Source: Ophioceras dolichostomum
Taxonomy: Eukaryota; Ascomycota; Sordariomycetes; Magnaporthales; Ophioceraceae
Assembly (NCBI GenBank): GCA_003049485.1
Contig: PYST01000141.1
Span: forward strand, 31,884-95,883
Direction: 5' to 3'
DNA: 64,000 nt
Part shown: positions 1-11,300 of the stretch, in pieces
Layout: every line of letters begins with the position of its first letter
Numbering within the stretch: position 1 is the first letter of the stretch
Program-made: the position numbers and the translations under genes
Notes under the pieces: model-generated
The model's input: the letters and a program-made list of their open reading frames with translations, nothing else
The model's database searches: none
Told to the model about the DNA's origin: nothing

Positions 1-479
1 GAGCGTGGGCCGCGTCTTGCGCGTGGCGCCCTCGAAGGACATGACGGGTAGGAGCGCGTTGGACGTGTGCGGCGCTAGGGATACGAAGTGGTAGTCGACC
101 GAGGAGTGGTGCACTTGGCCGATTACGAGGTCGCCGGCTGCGGGGACGTACTATATGTATAACACAGGTGCCGAAGATTAGATGAGCCACGGTGAGGTAG
201 GCGTTGTGCGCACGTGCGTGAGAGTGGGAGCTCTCGACAGGAGGAGAACATAACATAGAGGGAAGAAGCGCGACATACCCTTCCGCCATTGTACTCGATC
301 CAGAGAGAGCTCTTCTTCGGTTCTGTCACCAGCTGGCCGGCGACGGTGGGCACGATCGCCGAGGGCGGGATGTGTCGCAGGCCCGGCCCGAGACGGAGGG
401 GCCTTTTAGGATGTGTGGGGATTCGGGAGGGGTCGATCGCCTCGCCCGGGAGCACGAATGGCCGCTCCGTGGCCGCCAT
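1..479 (-). CDS. rrp40: Exosome complex RNA-binding subunit Rrp40 (partial, cut by window edge)
   Basis: Rrp40 is one of the three S1/KH cap proteins of the RNA exosome, which guides RNA to the degradation core in nucleus and cytoplasm. Exon 1 runs 479-279 and encodes a protein starting MAATERPFVLPGEAIDPS, with the typical RLGPGLRH and AGQL segments. The donor GTATGT is at 278 and the acceptor TAG at 153-151. Exon 2 runs 150-1 and restores the frame, giving YVPAAGDLVIGQVHHSS, the start of the S1 domain, followed by FEGATRKTRPT. About 117 residues are visible; the rest of S1 and the KH domain lie outside the window. The segment order and spacing match eukaryotic Rrp40 orthologues. It is divergent from SSZ1. 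Confidence 0.9.
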
Positions 480-832
480 CGCGTAAATCTGTAGTCTCTT
501 GCTTCGTAGCACTCACAATTGTTGACTCTGTCGTATTGTAAAAGGCTCCGGAGGATCGAAGCTCCCAGAGGTGTCTACAGCAACTCAGAAAATAAAGTGG
601 GGTTTGGTGGGGGACGGCTTGCGACAGGGATGCCCTCATTGGGTGCCCCCGAAGTTTTTTTTCTGCCAAACATCACTGAAATTTTTTGAACTCTTATCCG
701 AACCTTCACACCAATTACTCTCCCTGGGCATCCTCTTAGCGAGTCCATATTTGTCTCTGCAGCTCTCCAAAGAAGCAATTGCTGCCAGTCGAACACCCAT
801 CACTCCCAACGGAAGCCGATTTATCTGTGCAG
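480..832. promoter_or_regulatory. Divergent RRP40/SSZ1 intergenic promoter region
   Basis: These 353 bp separate the start codons of two divergently transcribed RNA/translation genes, so they must carry both promoters. A CCAAT box is visible on the plus strand at 711-715 and a T-rich tract at 655-663. No convincing TATA box or heat-shock element pair was seen. Shared control of the two genes is an inference from the layout. Confidence 0.5.
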
Positions 833-2795
833 ATGAGCGAGAACGGTGCTGCAAAGCCGGCGACGGCGCCCGGCGACCGCGTTGCCATTGGCATCACCCT
901 GGGCAACTCCAACAGCTCCATCGCCTTTACCGTTGACGAGAAGGTCGAAGTGATCGCGAACGAGGATGGAGGTGAGTTTCTTTGCTGGCCGAGCCGAGAC
1001 TAGTGCGAATCTGCATGATATCCAGCCGACTCTCTACAAGTACCAGCCCTCCTGGCCGTCGCTGACCTCTCCCCCACCACTGAATACCTATAGATCGCCA
1101 AATTCCCACCATAATATCATACGTCGATGGCGATGAGTACTTCGGCACCCAGGCGAAGAACTTCCTTGTCCGGAACCCCAAAAACACGGTTGCGTACTTC
1201 AGAGACTTCCTAGGACGAGAGTATGTAGCGACATGTGACCATCCGCTTCCTCTATTTCCTTCACGCTGCCTGTCCAGACATCTCCGTTGCTGACGTCGCC
1301 CAGGTTCAAGTCGATCGACCCCACCCACTGCCACGCCTCCGCCCACCCTCAAGAAGTGAGCGGCACTACCTCATTTACCGTCAAGGACAAGGAGAGCGAG
1401 GACGAGCCGGCCTCGACGCTGTCGGTCTCAGAAGTGACGACACGGTACCTCCGCCGGCTGATCACCTCGGCGTCGGAGTACTTGGGCAAGACGGTGACCT
1501 CGGCCGTGATCACGGTGCCGACAAACTTCGGCGAGAGGCAGCGCGATGCCCTAGTGGCTGCGGCGAACGCGGCAGGTGTCGAGGTCCTGCAGCTGATCTC
1601 GGAACCCACAGCCGCCGTCCTGGCCTACGACGCCCGTCCTGAGGCCGAAGCTTCCGACAAGGTCGTCGTCATCGCCGACCTGGGGGGCACGCGCTCGGAC
1701 GTGGCCGTTGTCGCCTCGCGCGGCGGCATGTACACGATCCTTGCGACGGCACACGAGTACGAGTTCGCCGGCGCCGCGCTAGACAAGGTCATGATGGACC
1801 ACTTTGCCAAGGAGTTCATGAAGCGGCACGCCGGCGTGGACCCGCGGTCCAACCCCAGATCGCTCGCGAAGCTGAGGCTGGAGAGCGAAAGCACCAAGAA
1901 GGCGCTGAGCCTGGGCACCAACGCGTCGTTCAGCGTCGAGTCGCTGGCCGAGGGCTACGACTTCGCCTCCACCATCAACCGCGTGCGGTACGAGACCATC
2001 GCACGCCCCGTCTTCGAGGGCATCAACCGCCTGGTCGAGAGCGCCATCAAGAAGGCCGGCCTCGACGTGCTCGACGTCGACGAGGTGATCCTGTCCGGCG
2101 GCACAGCCCACACACCCCGCATCGCCACCAACCTGTCGGCCATCTTCCCCGCCACCACCGCCGTGCTGGCCCCGTCCACCTCCGCCACGGCCATCAACCC
2201 GAGCGAGCTGCAGGCCCGCGGCGCCGCCCTGCAGGCCAACCTGATCCAGGAGTACGAGGCCGACGACATCGAGCAGAGCACGCACCCGGCCGTCACGACC
2301 GTTAAGCACATCACCAACGCGCTCGGCGTCGTGACCCTCCTCTCAGAAGGAGGCGGTGACGACAACACAGCAGCAGAAGCCTTCACGCCCGTGATCGCGC
2401 CCGAGACCGCCGCGCCGGCCCGCCGCACCGTGCGCGTCGCGGCCCCCAAGGCCGGCGGCGACGTGCTCATCCGCGTCGTCGAGGGCGGCACGCACATCAA
2501 GGTCACCAAGCCCGAGCCCAAGGCGGGTGCTAACGGCAACAACAAGGCGGCGAAGGTCGAAGACGCGGATGAGGACGGTGACGACGACTCGGACTTCGAC
2601 TCGGACGAGGAAGAAGAAGAGGAGGAGAAGCGCGAGAAGGTGTGGAAGATCGGCGCGGTGCTCGCCGAGGCGGCCGTGCGCGGCGTCAAGAAGGGCGGCC
2701 AGGTCGAGGTCACCATAAACGTCGCTGCCGACCTGGCCGTCACCGTCACGGCGAGGGAGGTCGGCGCTAAGGGCGGTGTGAGGGGCACGTTGTGA
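833..2795 (+). CDS. SSZ1: Ssz1-type Hsp70, ribosome-associated complex subunit
   Basis: Atypical Hsp70 that pairs with the J-protein zuotin on the ribosome and helps fold nascent chains. Exons are 833-971, 1094-1220 and 1304-2795, with donors GTGAGT and GTATGT; all phases fit, giving 585 residues. The ATG at 833 is chosen because the Hsp70 fold starts soon after it (GITLGNSNSSIAF). Other nucleotide-binding-domain signatures are RNPKNTVAYFRDFLG, ISEPTAAVLAYDA, ADLGGTRSDVAV and LSGGTAHTP. The protein is much shorter than canonical Hsp70 and ends in RGTL with no long substrate-binding lid, as expected for Ssz1. A run of Asp/Glu (roughly residues 490-510) lies just before a short beta-type C-terminal part. 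The Ssz1 pattern runs the whole length, so identity is secure. Confidence 0.94.
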
Positions 2796-3839
2796 GGTGC
2801 GTGTCTCGAGTTGGCGATGACTTGATGACCTACCTCCCTACCTTATTTACGTACCTGGGTAGGTACCTACCGGAGTTGGGAGGACACGACTAGAAATGCT
2901 GCTGTATAGAAGAGGAGTTTCGAAAAGAAGGAAGGAGAGAAGAGGAAAGGGGGAAAGACAAATATGCGATACAATTCAGCTCTTCTATATAGAATGGTAT
3001 TTGGAATGGTTTTTTTGGGGGTCCTCTCTTGCTCTAGATGCCCCACCCCGATTGAGCGTCTCTACATTATCCTGGAGCTTGAACGGAGAGGAGAGGTTGG
3101 ACGGAGGATCCCCAGAGTCTCAGCGGTCAGGAAGAATGGAAAAGCCGTAACAACGAGCGGTTCGTGGAGGCAGGGCGGAAGGGAGACCGATTTCTCTCAT
3201 CACGGGCAACTTCGGGGGAATTGGTGGGCTCTAAGGAGGCGGTACCCTTTTTTTTTCTTTTGTCAATAGACTATTACGATGAAGCTCTGAAATGCATGGA
3301 TGGAAAGGGAGGCGGGCAGTTAAGAGAATCGAAGAACACAAAGCGACATAAGAACAAGAGCAGTTCTCATGGCATTAGCTTCCCCGACGCACAAGACAAA
3401 AGGCAAGATCTATACGACGACGGCCATTGCTATGCTATGCTGTCTTCTGTGTGTCTCTATGTGATATGCGAGCAGATGAAGGAAGGCAACGCAGCAGTTG
3501 AGAGGTAGGGAAAACAACGAATGCTTCGCGAGTCTTTTTTTTCTTCCATGCAAGCCAGAACAAAAACAAAACATACCAAAAATTACAAAGTGCGGATAAG
3601 TTGAAAGCCAGCGCCAACGCAACAGAATGTAATACGTGTATTACGAATGACAATGCCTCCCGTCCCTCTCCCGTCCCTCTCTCGTTCCTAACCCGTTCCT
3701 CTCCCTATCCTGTTCCTATCCCGTTCTTCTCCCTATCCCGTCCCTCTCCTGTCCCTCTCCAAACTCCAAGTCCCCGTGCGTAGCTACGCCGCATACCGTG
3801 ACATGCCTGGTAACCTACCTACTTAGATAGGTACCTAGA
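2796..3839. other. Intergenic, convergent 3' ends
   Basis: This 1 kb lies between the convergent SSZ1 and NT-C2 genes. It contains the 14 nt perfect palindrome GGTAGGTACCTACC at 2858-2871, a related TAGGTACCTA at 3828-3837, a T9 run near 3249 and a pyrimidine minisatellite. No ORF here has a supportable product. Confidence 0.5.
3658..3772 (+). repeat. Degenerate pyrimidine minisatellite
   Basis: An almost pure C/T stretch built of variants of a 10-13 bp unit such as CCCTCTCCCGT or CCTATCCCGTT, repeated about ten times. It is intergenic, just past the 3' end of the NT-C2 gene. Confidence 0.7.
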
Positions 3840-5997
3840 CTACGTGACCTTCCCAGGCAACCTCCACGCGACCAGGTCGTCACGCACCTCGAACTCGTCC
3901 ACCTCCCTGGCGCGCCGGAACCCGTCGCGCCCGCGGTCCAGGTCGCTCCCCACCGTGGTGGCCAGGCTGGCGAAGCTCTCGCTGCGTCCCCTCGAAGGGG
4001 CGCGCTGGTGCGAGTGCGAGTGCGGGAGGTGAGGTGCCGGTGGTAGTCCAAGACTGCCGGCGCTATTGTTGTTGTTGCTCCCCGCGCTGCCGCCGTCGGC
4101 GGGGCTAGTACGCTTATTGTTACTGGTGCTGCTGGCCGGGCCTGGAGAACGGGCGCGACTGCGGTCGACGAAGGCGCGGAGGCCGCCGCCGCTGCTGGGC
4201 GCCGTCGTAGTACCATCTGCGCTGGTCATAACGAGGGTGCGTACGGACTTATCGCTCGCGCCGCTTCGCTGGCGGCGGTGGTGGAAGCGGCCTTCTGTGG
4301 GCGCTCTGGGAGGCTGCTGCTCGCTGCCGCTGCTGCCGCCGCCGCCGCCTGATGAGCGGTGGAAGAAGGACCGCACGTCGCGTGGGCGCAGCGTGCCGCC
4401 GCCGCTGCCGCCGCTGGTGGGGTGTGTGTTGTCGTCGGCGCTGGAGGGGCTCCCGCCGCTATCGTCGCGGGAGAGCGAGGTTGGCGGTGCGAGGCTGCTT
4501 GCTGCCGAGACGGGGTTGTGCGAGAAATGGGCGGAGCGGCCGGAGCGCTGGCGCCGGTGTTTTGTTGCGTCGGAGGAGCCGCCAGGGCCCTCGGCCGAGG
4601 ACGAGTCGAGGTCTTCGACGTCCGTGAAGCCCGTGCCACCGCTGAAGATGTCTTCGATGCAGGCGTCGGCGGAGAGCTCTCCGGGGTTGGAGGGCGACGC
4701 CCATGATGCTGTGAGCGCGATGCGGTACATGTCTTGCATCTCGGAGGCGTCGCGGGCGCGGGCGGCGCTGTAAGGGGTTTCTGATGTGTTTGACGGTTCT
4801 GTCAGTATTGTTTGCTAGTATCTTTGTACCTTTCAAGCTAGTGGCAGGTCGCCTTGCAAACCCTCGCAAACTTACGTCCGTTCAATGGGTCCTCCTTGTC
4901 CGGCTGCTCACCGACCATGAGGCCGGCGATGCCGCCGAAGGTAGGGGCCGTCCTCAGGGGCGGGGCGGAGTAGTTGCGGTCGCCGTCGATCTGGACCATC
5001 AATATCCCTATCCTGAGCGTGCTGTTGATCTTGCTATCCTGCAGGAGGTATCGCCGGATGACACCCTCTTTGACTTCTGGCGCGCCAGGCGCTCCTGTAG
5101 AGCTAGCCTCGTCACCCCCCTCCTGAAGTCCACCGCTGTTGCTGCTGGTCTGGCTTGCCGGGCTGCTGGCGCCCGCTGTGGTCGGTGCATTCTCACTGAC
5201 CCTACTCGCGCTTCCCGAAGACCTACTACGGGCGTGGCCAAGTTTGTGGTAGGAGGTGTGAAGATGCTCGGCCTCGGCCGTCAGTGCGGCGCCGAAGCCA
5301 TAGGAGCCAGCCGTGCTGGGGCGCCCTCGCGCGGAATCGCGGAGAATGGCTTCGCTCTCCTCGACATACTCGCTCAGGTTGATCCTGACCTTGCCCAGCA
5401 AGACCTTCTCGTCCGTGGCGCCGAAGTCCTGCGTCACCTCGAACTCGATTGGGCATTCCTCTAGGATCTCATTCCGGCCGATATGTATCCTTGCGGGTAT
5501 GATCTTGCCGTACAGATACTCGACCCGGTGGTTCGAGATGGGGCATTTTGCTGTCCTCCCCCTGTGGTCGGTGTGGATCGAGTGTGGGAGGTACCATTTT
5601 ATCTGGGACACACCGCTCACAAGCGGTATGTTGTTGAGATCATAGATCTAATTCGAACGCACGCGTTTAGTTGGTACTGTATCAGCCTCCCTCCATATCC
5701 CTCTTCCTCGGCAACTGCGTCACCCATCTTCAGGGGAGGGAAAGAGTGACGCGAAAGTGCATGAAACATCTCGGCCTATCATAATGGCAAATGACGTTTT
5801 TGTGTCACGCATATGCGATGCGCAGGCGTGACATACCCTCAGATGGACCTCGAATTTTGGCTGCACCAAGTACCACGGAAGTTATCACGTTAGCTATGAG
5901 TCCACTTCAAACCCAATTGCGAACCCGGGAACCTAGGAAGGGGAGACTAGAGTTGACAAACCTTCCTGGCCTTGTTTACTACCGGTAAGAAATGCAT
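3840..5997 (-). CDS. NT-C2 (EEIG1/EHBP1-type) domain protein
   Basis: Four exons: 5997-5962 (12 codons, MHFLPVVNKARK), 5860-5837 (8 codons, PKFEVHLR), 5647-4876 and 4780-3840. Introns are 5961-5861 (GTTTGT, CTAAC branch, CAG), 5836-5648 and 4875-4781. All phases agree, giving 590 residues. Residues 10-45 read PKFEVHLRIYDLNNIPLVSG and then IKWYLPHS, HRGRT and CPISNHRVEY, the hallmark of the N-terminal C2 (NT-C2) domain, which in animal relatives binds membranes or Rab/endocytic partners. The domain continues with IEFEVTQDFGA and KINSTLRIGILMVQIDG, interrupted by a Ser-rich insert. The C-terminal half is low-complexity Ser/Gly/Arg sequence, probably disordered. The cellular role in fungi is not known to me; a cortical or trafficking adaptor is an inference. 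Confidence 0.85.
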
Positions 5998-8335
5998 ATC
6001 AGCAGATGGCTCGCTGAGAAGCAGAACTCAGCGAGCGGAGAGAAAACCCGTGGTGGCTCGCCACTTATGCTGGTGTCTCGCCACAATGACTAGAGGCGAG
6101 TTGAGCGCGCGATCGCCACCGCCAGAGCAAACGAGGTGGCCCGATAAGGTAGAAAGATCATGAGGAATGAGGAAACATGAGTGAAAGAGAAAAGGAAAAG
6201 AGAAAAATTATGTCCAGTATATGGTAGGTGGTGGTGGGTGTGCAACGTAGAGCGAAGATATCAAGGCAGATAGACAGCTGCAGTCCAGACCAAGGTTGTC
6301 CCCAATCTGGAAGCTCCAAGTATAACCTTATTTGTCCTTTTATCCCACGGCCGGACGACACGGAGCCTGCAGCGCCCGGAGCAGTCGCTCCCACAAGAGC
6401 GTAGCAGAGAGTACGCAATCCTTGAAATGCCGACGGTAGTGGATGCAACGTTCTGTTCGGAGTTTGGCGGGCTAACAACCAGTCTAACAGGTTGAAGGGG
6501 GGGAGAAACCACCCCGGTCGGTGAAGACTCGCTGAGGTGGGGGTAGTGAGACAGGAGACAAAAATGCGGCTTGTGATTCAAGGGATAGATACAGATGCCG
6601 AGAAAAAAAAGACAGGAACAGCGAAGAAAAAGTTGGCAACACGCCCGCTTGAGGGGAGAAAGAAAGGGAGAGAAGCAGGAGAAGAAGAAAAAGAGAGAGG
6701 CAGGGAGATAGAAACTGAATTGCACTAGGGCGACTTTAGCTTACTGAGGAAAGATGTCATGGCTACGAATGATGATGATCCGAATACCTAGGAGGGACTC
6801 ATTTCATTGCAACAGCCAGTCCGTGAGTGTGAGACGGACCTCGATGCGGAAGAGCGGTAAGAAGCGGCTCAAAAAAAGGAAGTAACCGAAGTATGTGACG
6901 ACACTTTGATGGTGGGACATCGAGCCGAGAAGGTATGAGATGTGGTCTGGTATGTGAAGGGTGTTGTGGAATACCAAGGCATGGACGGGAGGGACCAACG
7001 GGGTTCCCATCCAGTAGCTTCGGACGGTTCGACAACGGGACGGGTACAGTTGGTCTCAGTGGTCTCAGACTGCTTGCTGGGCTGAGAAAGGGTGGTGAAC
7101 CGTCGCACTAGTAGTGCCTAAATTCTCGCTCTTGGCCCTACCACGGGCATGGCAGACCGTTCCCCGGTATCATTCGTGTGTGGGAAGAGAAAACTGCCGC
7201 ACAGCCACCCAATGACCAACTGTCGGCGGTGACGATAAGCAGGAGGAAACAAGCACCACGTCCAAACCAACAAGCAATGGGCCAGAAAAAGTGTCAAGGC
7301 TCGCCCGAGCCTTCTAGCGCCAAGCCAGGCTCTGAGGGTCCCCCTTCGAGCCAATGGCCCACCTGGCTGGAATCTCGTGCGTGGGCTATCGGTCAGCTGC
7401 ATGAGAGCCCCTCCCCCAGACTCGTTAATTCCAGTGCTTGACTGCTTGTCCCCTCTCGTATTCTTTAGGAAGTCTTTTCTCGCTGGATGGAATTACGATC
7501 CACTTCACTAAGGCAACACGACGTATCTGCTGTAAGCTGATTAATTACATGTCTGTTAACTACGGAAGACTAGTCTACGAGACTTCAGATGGGAGGTTTC
7601 TTAAAGTTCGGTCTTCTCCTCCTAGCGTGGAGCGGAGGGGTTCGTTCCTAGCGGTTCCCGCCTCCCGTCTGCACCGTTCGATTCAGAAAGTTCTTTCACG
7701 ACATTCCAGGGTAGAGGGCCTCGCTCCTTCTGTGAACATGGATGTAGGAGGAAGAACTACTCTTCGAGATTGGATGAGTTGTACTCTCGTAGGTAAGGCA
7801 CTGAAGCAACACGGAGGGCAAGTTACATGCCCGTGCGGACAGGATCGCGGGACTGGCTACCGGCTTCTAGGCTAAGAACACTTCCGCTGGTCCCGAATCT
7901 CCGAAAGCCCCTGAGTCAGCGAACACTCACCACGGAGAGGCGTTGAGGAAAAGACAGCAACAAGACTTACAGAGAGCAGGGCTCGATGTGATGATGCTGA
8001 GCTTCTGGCAGGTCACCAGTCTCTCAAGATCCATCATGGCAGTTACGAGGGCTCCCTCTGTGGTTGAAGAGCAGAGCTTCGATAAGCTGATAAGCCTTGA
8101 GGTCCACCAAAAAATTTACTGAGCAAAAACGCGTCTGCACTGGCTGATCGCGACTGGCCACCCACTGTATCTCCCCCTCTGGACATTATCACAATTCTAA
8201 CATGAATTAGGATCGTATGATTACCAGCCTTCTTTGCCTCACTAGGGGTTTGAATTTGGATTTCCGCACATCTCTTTGAAATTCTTTATGTTGTCTCCAT
8301 GAAAATCTAAAGAGGTTAGTTACCGGTTTTCAATC
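5998..8335. other. Intergenic region, no supported gene
   Basis: This 2.3 kb holds the divergent upstream regions of the NT-C2 gene and POP1. It has a purine-rich tract at about 6597-6720. The longest ORF (7438-7875, plus strand, 145 codons) shows no recognisable domain and no coding-like third-position bias, so it is not called. No tRNA or repeat family was recognised. Confidence 0.4.
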
Positions 8336-11300
8336 ATGGAGGACAAGAAGGACATGAAGGGCAAGGACGGTCCTCCCCAGGCCCGCAAACGGGGCCTGCC
8401 CCAGGACGCGCAGCTGCAACGGCAGCAACAGCAGCAACAGCCCGGAAACACGGGCTTCAAGAAACAGAAGCAGTCACAACCTAATCGTGGCAATGTGGTC
8501 GTCCAGAATTCGGCGGCCGATGCAGTTTCCGCAGACGGTGAGGTGAACCTGCCCGCGTATCTCGAGGCTCTCGAGGACAGCATCGAGGGGCTCGACAACG
8601 CCATGAAGCAGAGCAAGTCCTCGGGCGCCAAGCGGGCCTTCCAGCAGGTGCCTCGCGACATGCGGCGCCGTACTGCCAGTCACGACCCGAGCAGAATGCC
8701 TAGTCGGTTGCAGTCACGTGCCAAGCTTCAGATGGCCGCCGACCAGACGCCTCACAAGCCGAAGAAGAATTTGGAAGGAGCGGCCAGGGAGAAGGAGAAG
8801 GCCAAAAAGGCGGGTCGAGAACTCAGCAAGGCGTTAATTATCACCGCCTCGCTCCGGGAGGGTGCCTTTTTCGACAAAACGCATATCCAGCCACAGCCCA
8901 TCCAACGCGAGCCCAAGACTAGCAAGACTGAGCGACTTCTAGCCACTTTGAAAAAAGTTGAAGCCCTCGAAGACAAGCTGGCTGAGCTGCGATCAGATCC
9001 CGATGGAGTCCCTGGAGCCGCTAAGGACCTAAACCAGGCTCTGATCAGGACGCAAAAACTGAACAAGTCCTTCACTGCGATGGGAAAAAACGTTTGGGCG
9101 GCCTCGGTCTCAGCCGAACAGCTCGACCTCGCACTTTGCCACGCCGGAAAGCTCGTGAAAGTGTTGAGCAAAGCGATCGGGACACGCGGACCAGACGACG
9201 ATGGTCAGGGCCGTCAGGAATCCGACGAGTATACGGATGACGACCTGGCCGGCGATGACCTTGCCGCCAAGCAGAACAAGCGCAAGAACGACGACCGCCT
9301 CCCTACCCACAACTGGCACGCCAAACGAGCCAAGATGTCCACCCTCAGCAACCCGTTCTACGACAAGCCGACCCCTCTGGCGAGGAATCAAAAGACGGCC
9401 CGGAGCATGCATCGAGCGTATAACACATCGGCTTTCATGAGCGACTTGAGCCACCGAGGATACATCCAGGTCACTGGCACGGATCGCGACGTCCTGTCGG
9501 TGCTGGAGCGAATTGGTATCACGTACAAGGCCTCGACGGACGATTGGATGCGTGGCTGCCGAGTCTGGGTTGGCATGATCAAGTTCCCCATGAATGCAGG
9601 GAGCCCGATAGAGGATGTCACCCCAGCAAGGGCCATCTGGAACCCAGCCGGCCCGTCAAAGCCAACCAGCAAATCGAACCCAGCTGGCCGATCAGATGGT
9701 TCCTTGGCCACCTCTTCAGCAACGGCCAACCAACAGCGCGAGGCGCTTATCGAGGTCGAGCCCGACAGCAAGGACCACGTGCTCAAGATGCTGCGGTCCT
9801 TGGAGAAGGAGGATTCGCTGTCTGTGGTTGTCACCGACCTGTCAACTCAGCTTGGCTGCATCGATCTCCTGGGCCCCGGTTCAACCGACGAACTGCTCAG
9901 CATCATTCGTCCATACCACTCCCCAGACGACGACGCCTACGAGTCTACGCATTGGAACCTGTTCCACGCCCTGGAGCAGGTTCAGCCGTCGATGCTCCTC
10001 TACAATATCTACCTCGCCTTCGACATCACGTTCCCAGAGAAGCCCTCGTCTGACGACAAAATCATGCACGACGAGGACAACGTGGTCGAGGAGCTCATCG
10101 CCGCCCAGGAGGACTGGGCCACCGAGGAAAATCCCCGCAAAGTCACGCTTTTCGACTCTGCCAAGCGACGGAAGGCCCTCCACATCATCCGCGGAAAGCA
10201 AACTTCCCATACCACCGGCCCGTCCCAGCTGAGCATGGCAGCCGGTGACGCAAGCGGCAGCAACAACGCGAGTGCTGCTCCCAGTACTACCAATAAACGG
10301 GAAGGTGCGATCCCCGTCGTCCTCATATGCTCGCACTCTGCTGTCCGTGGCCTCGAGGGCCGATGGACTATCATCTGCCAGCGCGACCTGGTCCGCTCGC
10401 TCTGGCACCGGCTTGCGCGCCACCACCAGCGCGACAGGCTCGAGGTGGCCTGCATCGAGGAGATGCACCAGATCTACACCGAGCAAGGCGTGCCGTTCTT
10501 CCCCGAGGACTACCCCACCACGCGGGCGGGCTTCGTCTGGGAGCTTAAGGAGCGCAGCGTCCTGCTGGAAGAGTGGAAGGGCCAGCCAAAGGGGAAGCGC
10601 GTCGACTGGGCCTCGCTGGATCTCGGCGGAGAGGCCGGTCAGGGCCAGGACGGAAAGGAACACAAGAAAGGCGAGCACGGCAACCCGTTCGCGTGCGACT
10701 GGGAGATCCTCCTGGTGTCTTCTGACCGCCCCACGTTCTCGGTCTTTGGTGGTCCCGGGCAGGAAGCTATCGGCGAGCCCAAACCGGTGGTGAAGCACGA
10801 CTTAGCTAAGAAGCATCCGTTCCTGGTGCAGTACGGCCCGGGCCTGCCCGTGGACGTGGGTCCCTGTTTCCTGCGGAACCATTTCTTGCCGGGCCCCTCC
10901 CGGCCCGCCTCCACCGTCCCCCAGCTGGGCCTCCTCACGGTCCGCATCACGATGGTCGGCGCTGGCGTGCCGAAGCCCCGCGCGCGCGTCTACCTCCTGC
11001 CTAGCCGTGCGGAGGAAGACGCGCCCCTGCGCGACGCGTGGATCAAGGAGTTTTCCAAACCGGGCCAGAGGAAGAAGACCAACAACAATAACAACAAGAA
11101 TGGCGGCGCGTTCGACAGGCGCTTCAAGGAGACGCTCACCACAGATGAGCGCATGGCCGTGATGGCGAAGGCTCTCACCCAGGACACGGACGCCATCAAG
11201 GCCGCGCCGGGCGGCCCTTCTATTTCCGCCACTGCCACCACTGCCACTACTAAGAACACCAGCACCAGCACCGACACTACTGCAGCTGAGACTATCATCC

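Noticed and set aside
1779..2788. Long minus-strand ORFs opposite SSZ1
   Set aside because: They arise from GC-rich codons of the sense gene; the plus strand has full Hsp70 colinearity.
4066..4773. 235-codon plus-strand ORF opposite the NT-C2 C-terminus
   Set aside because: Low-complexity antisense of Ser/Gly-rich codons; the minus-strand frame joins the NT-C2 exons in phase.
7438..7875. 145-codon plus-strand ORF
   Set aside because: No recognisable domain, no third-position GC bias, and no splice or promoter signs; probably chance.
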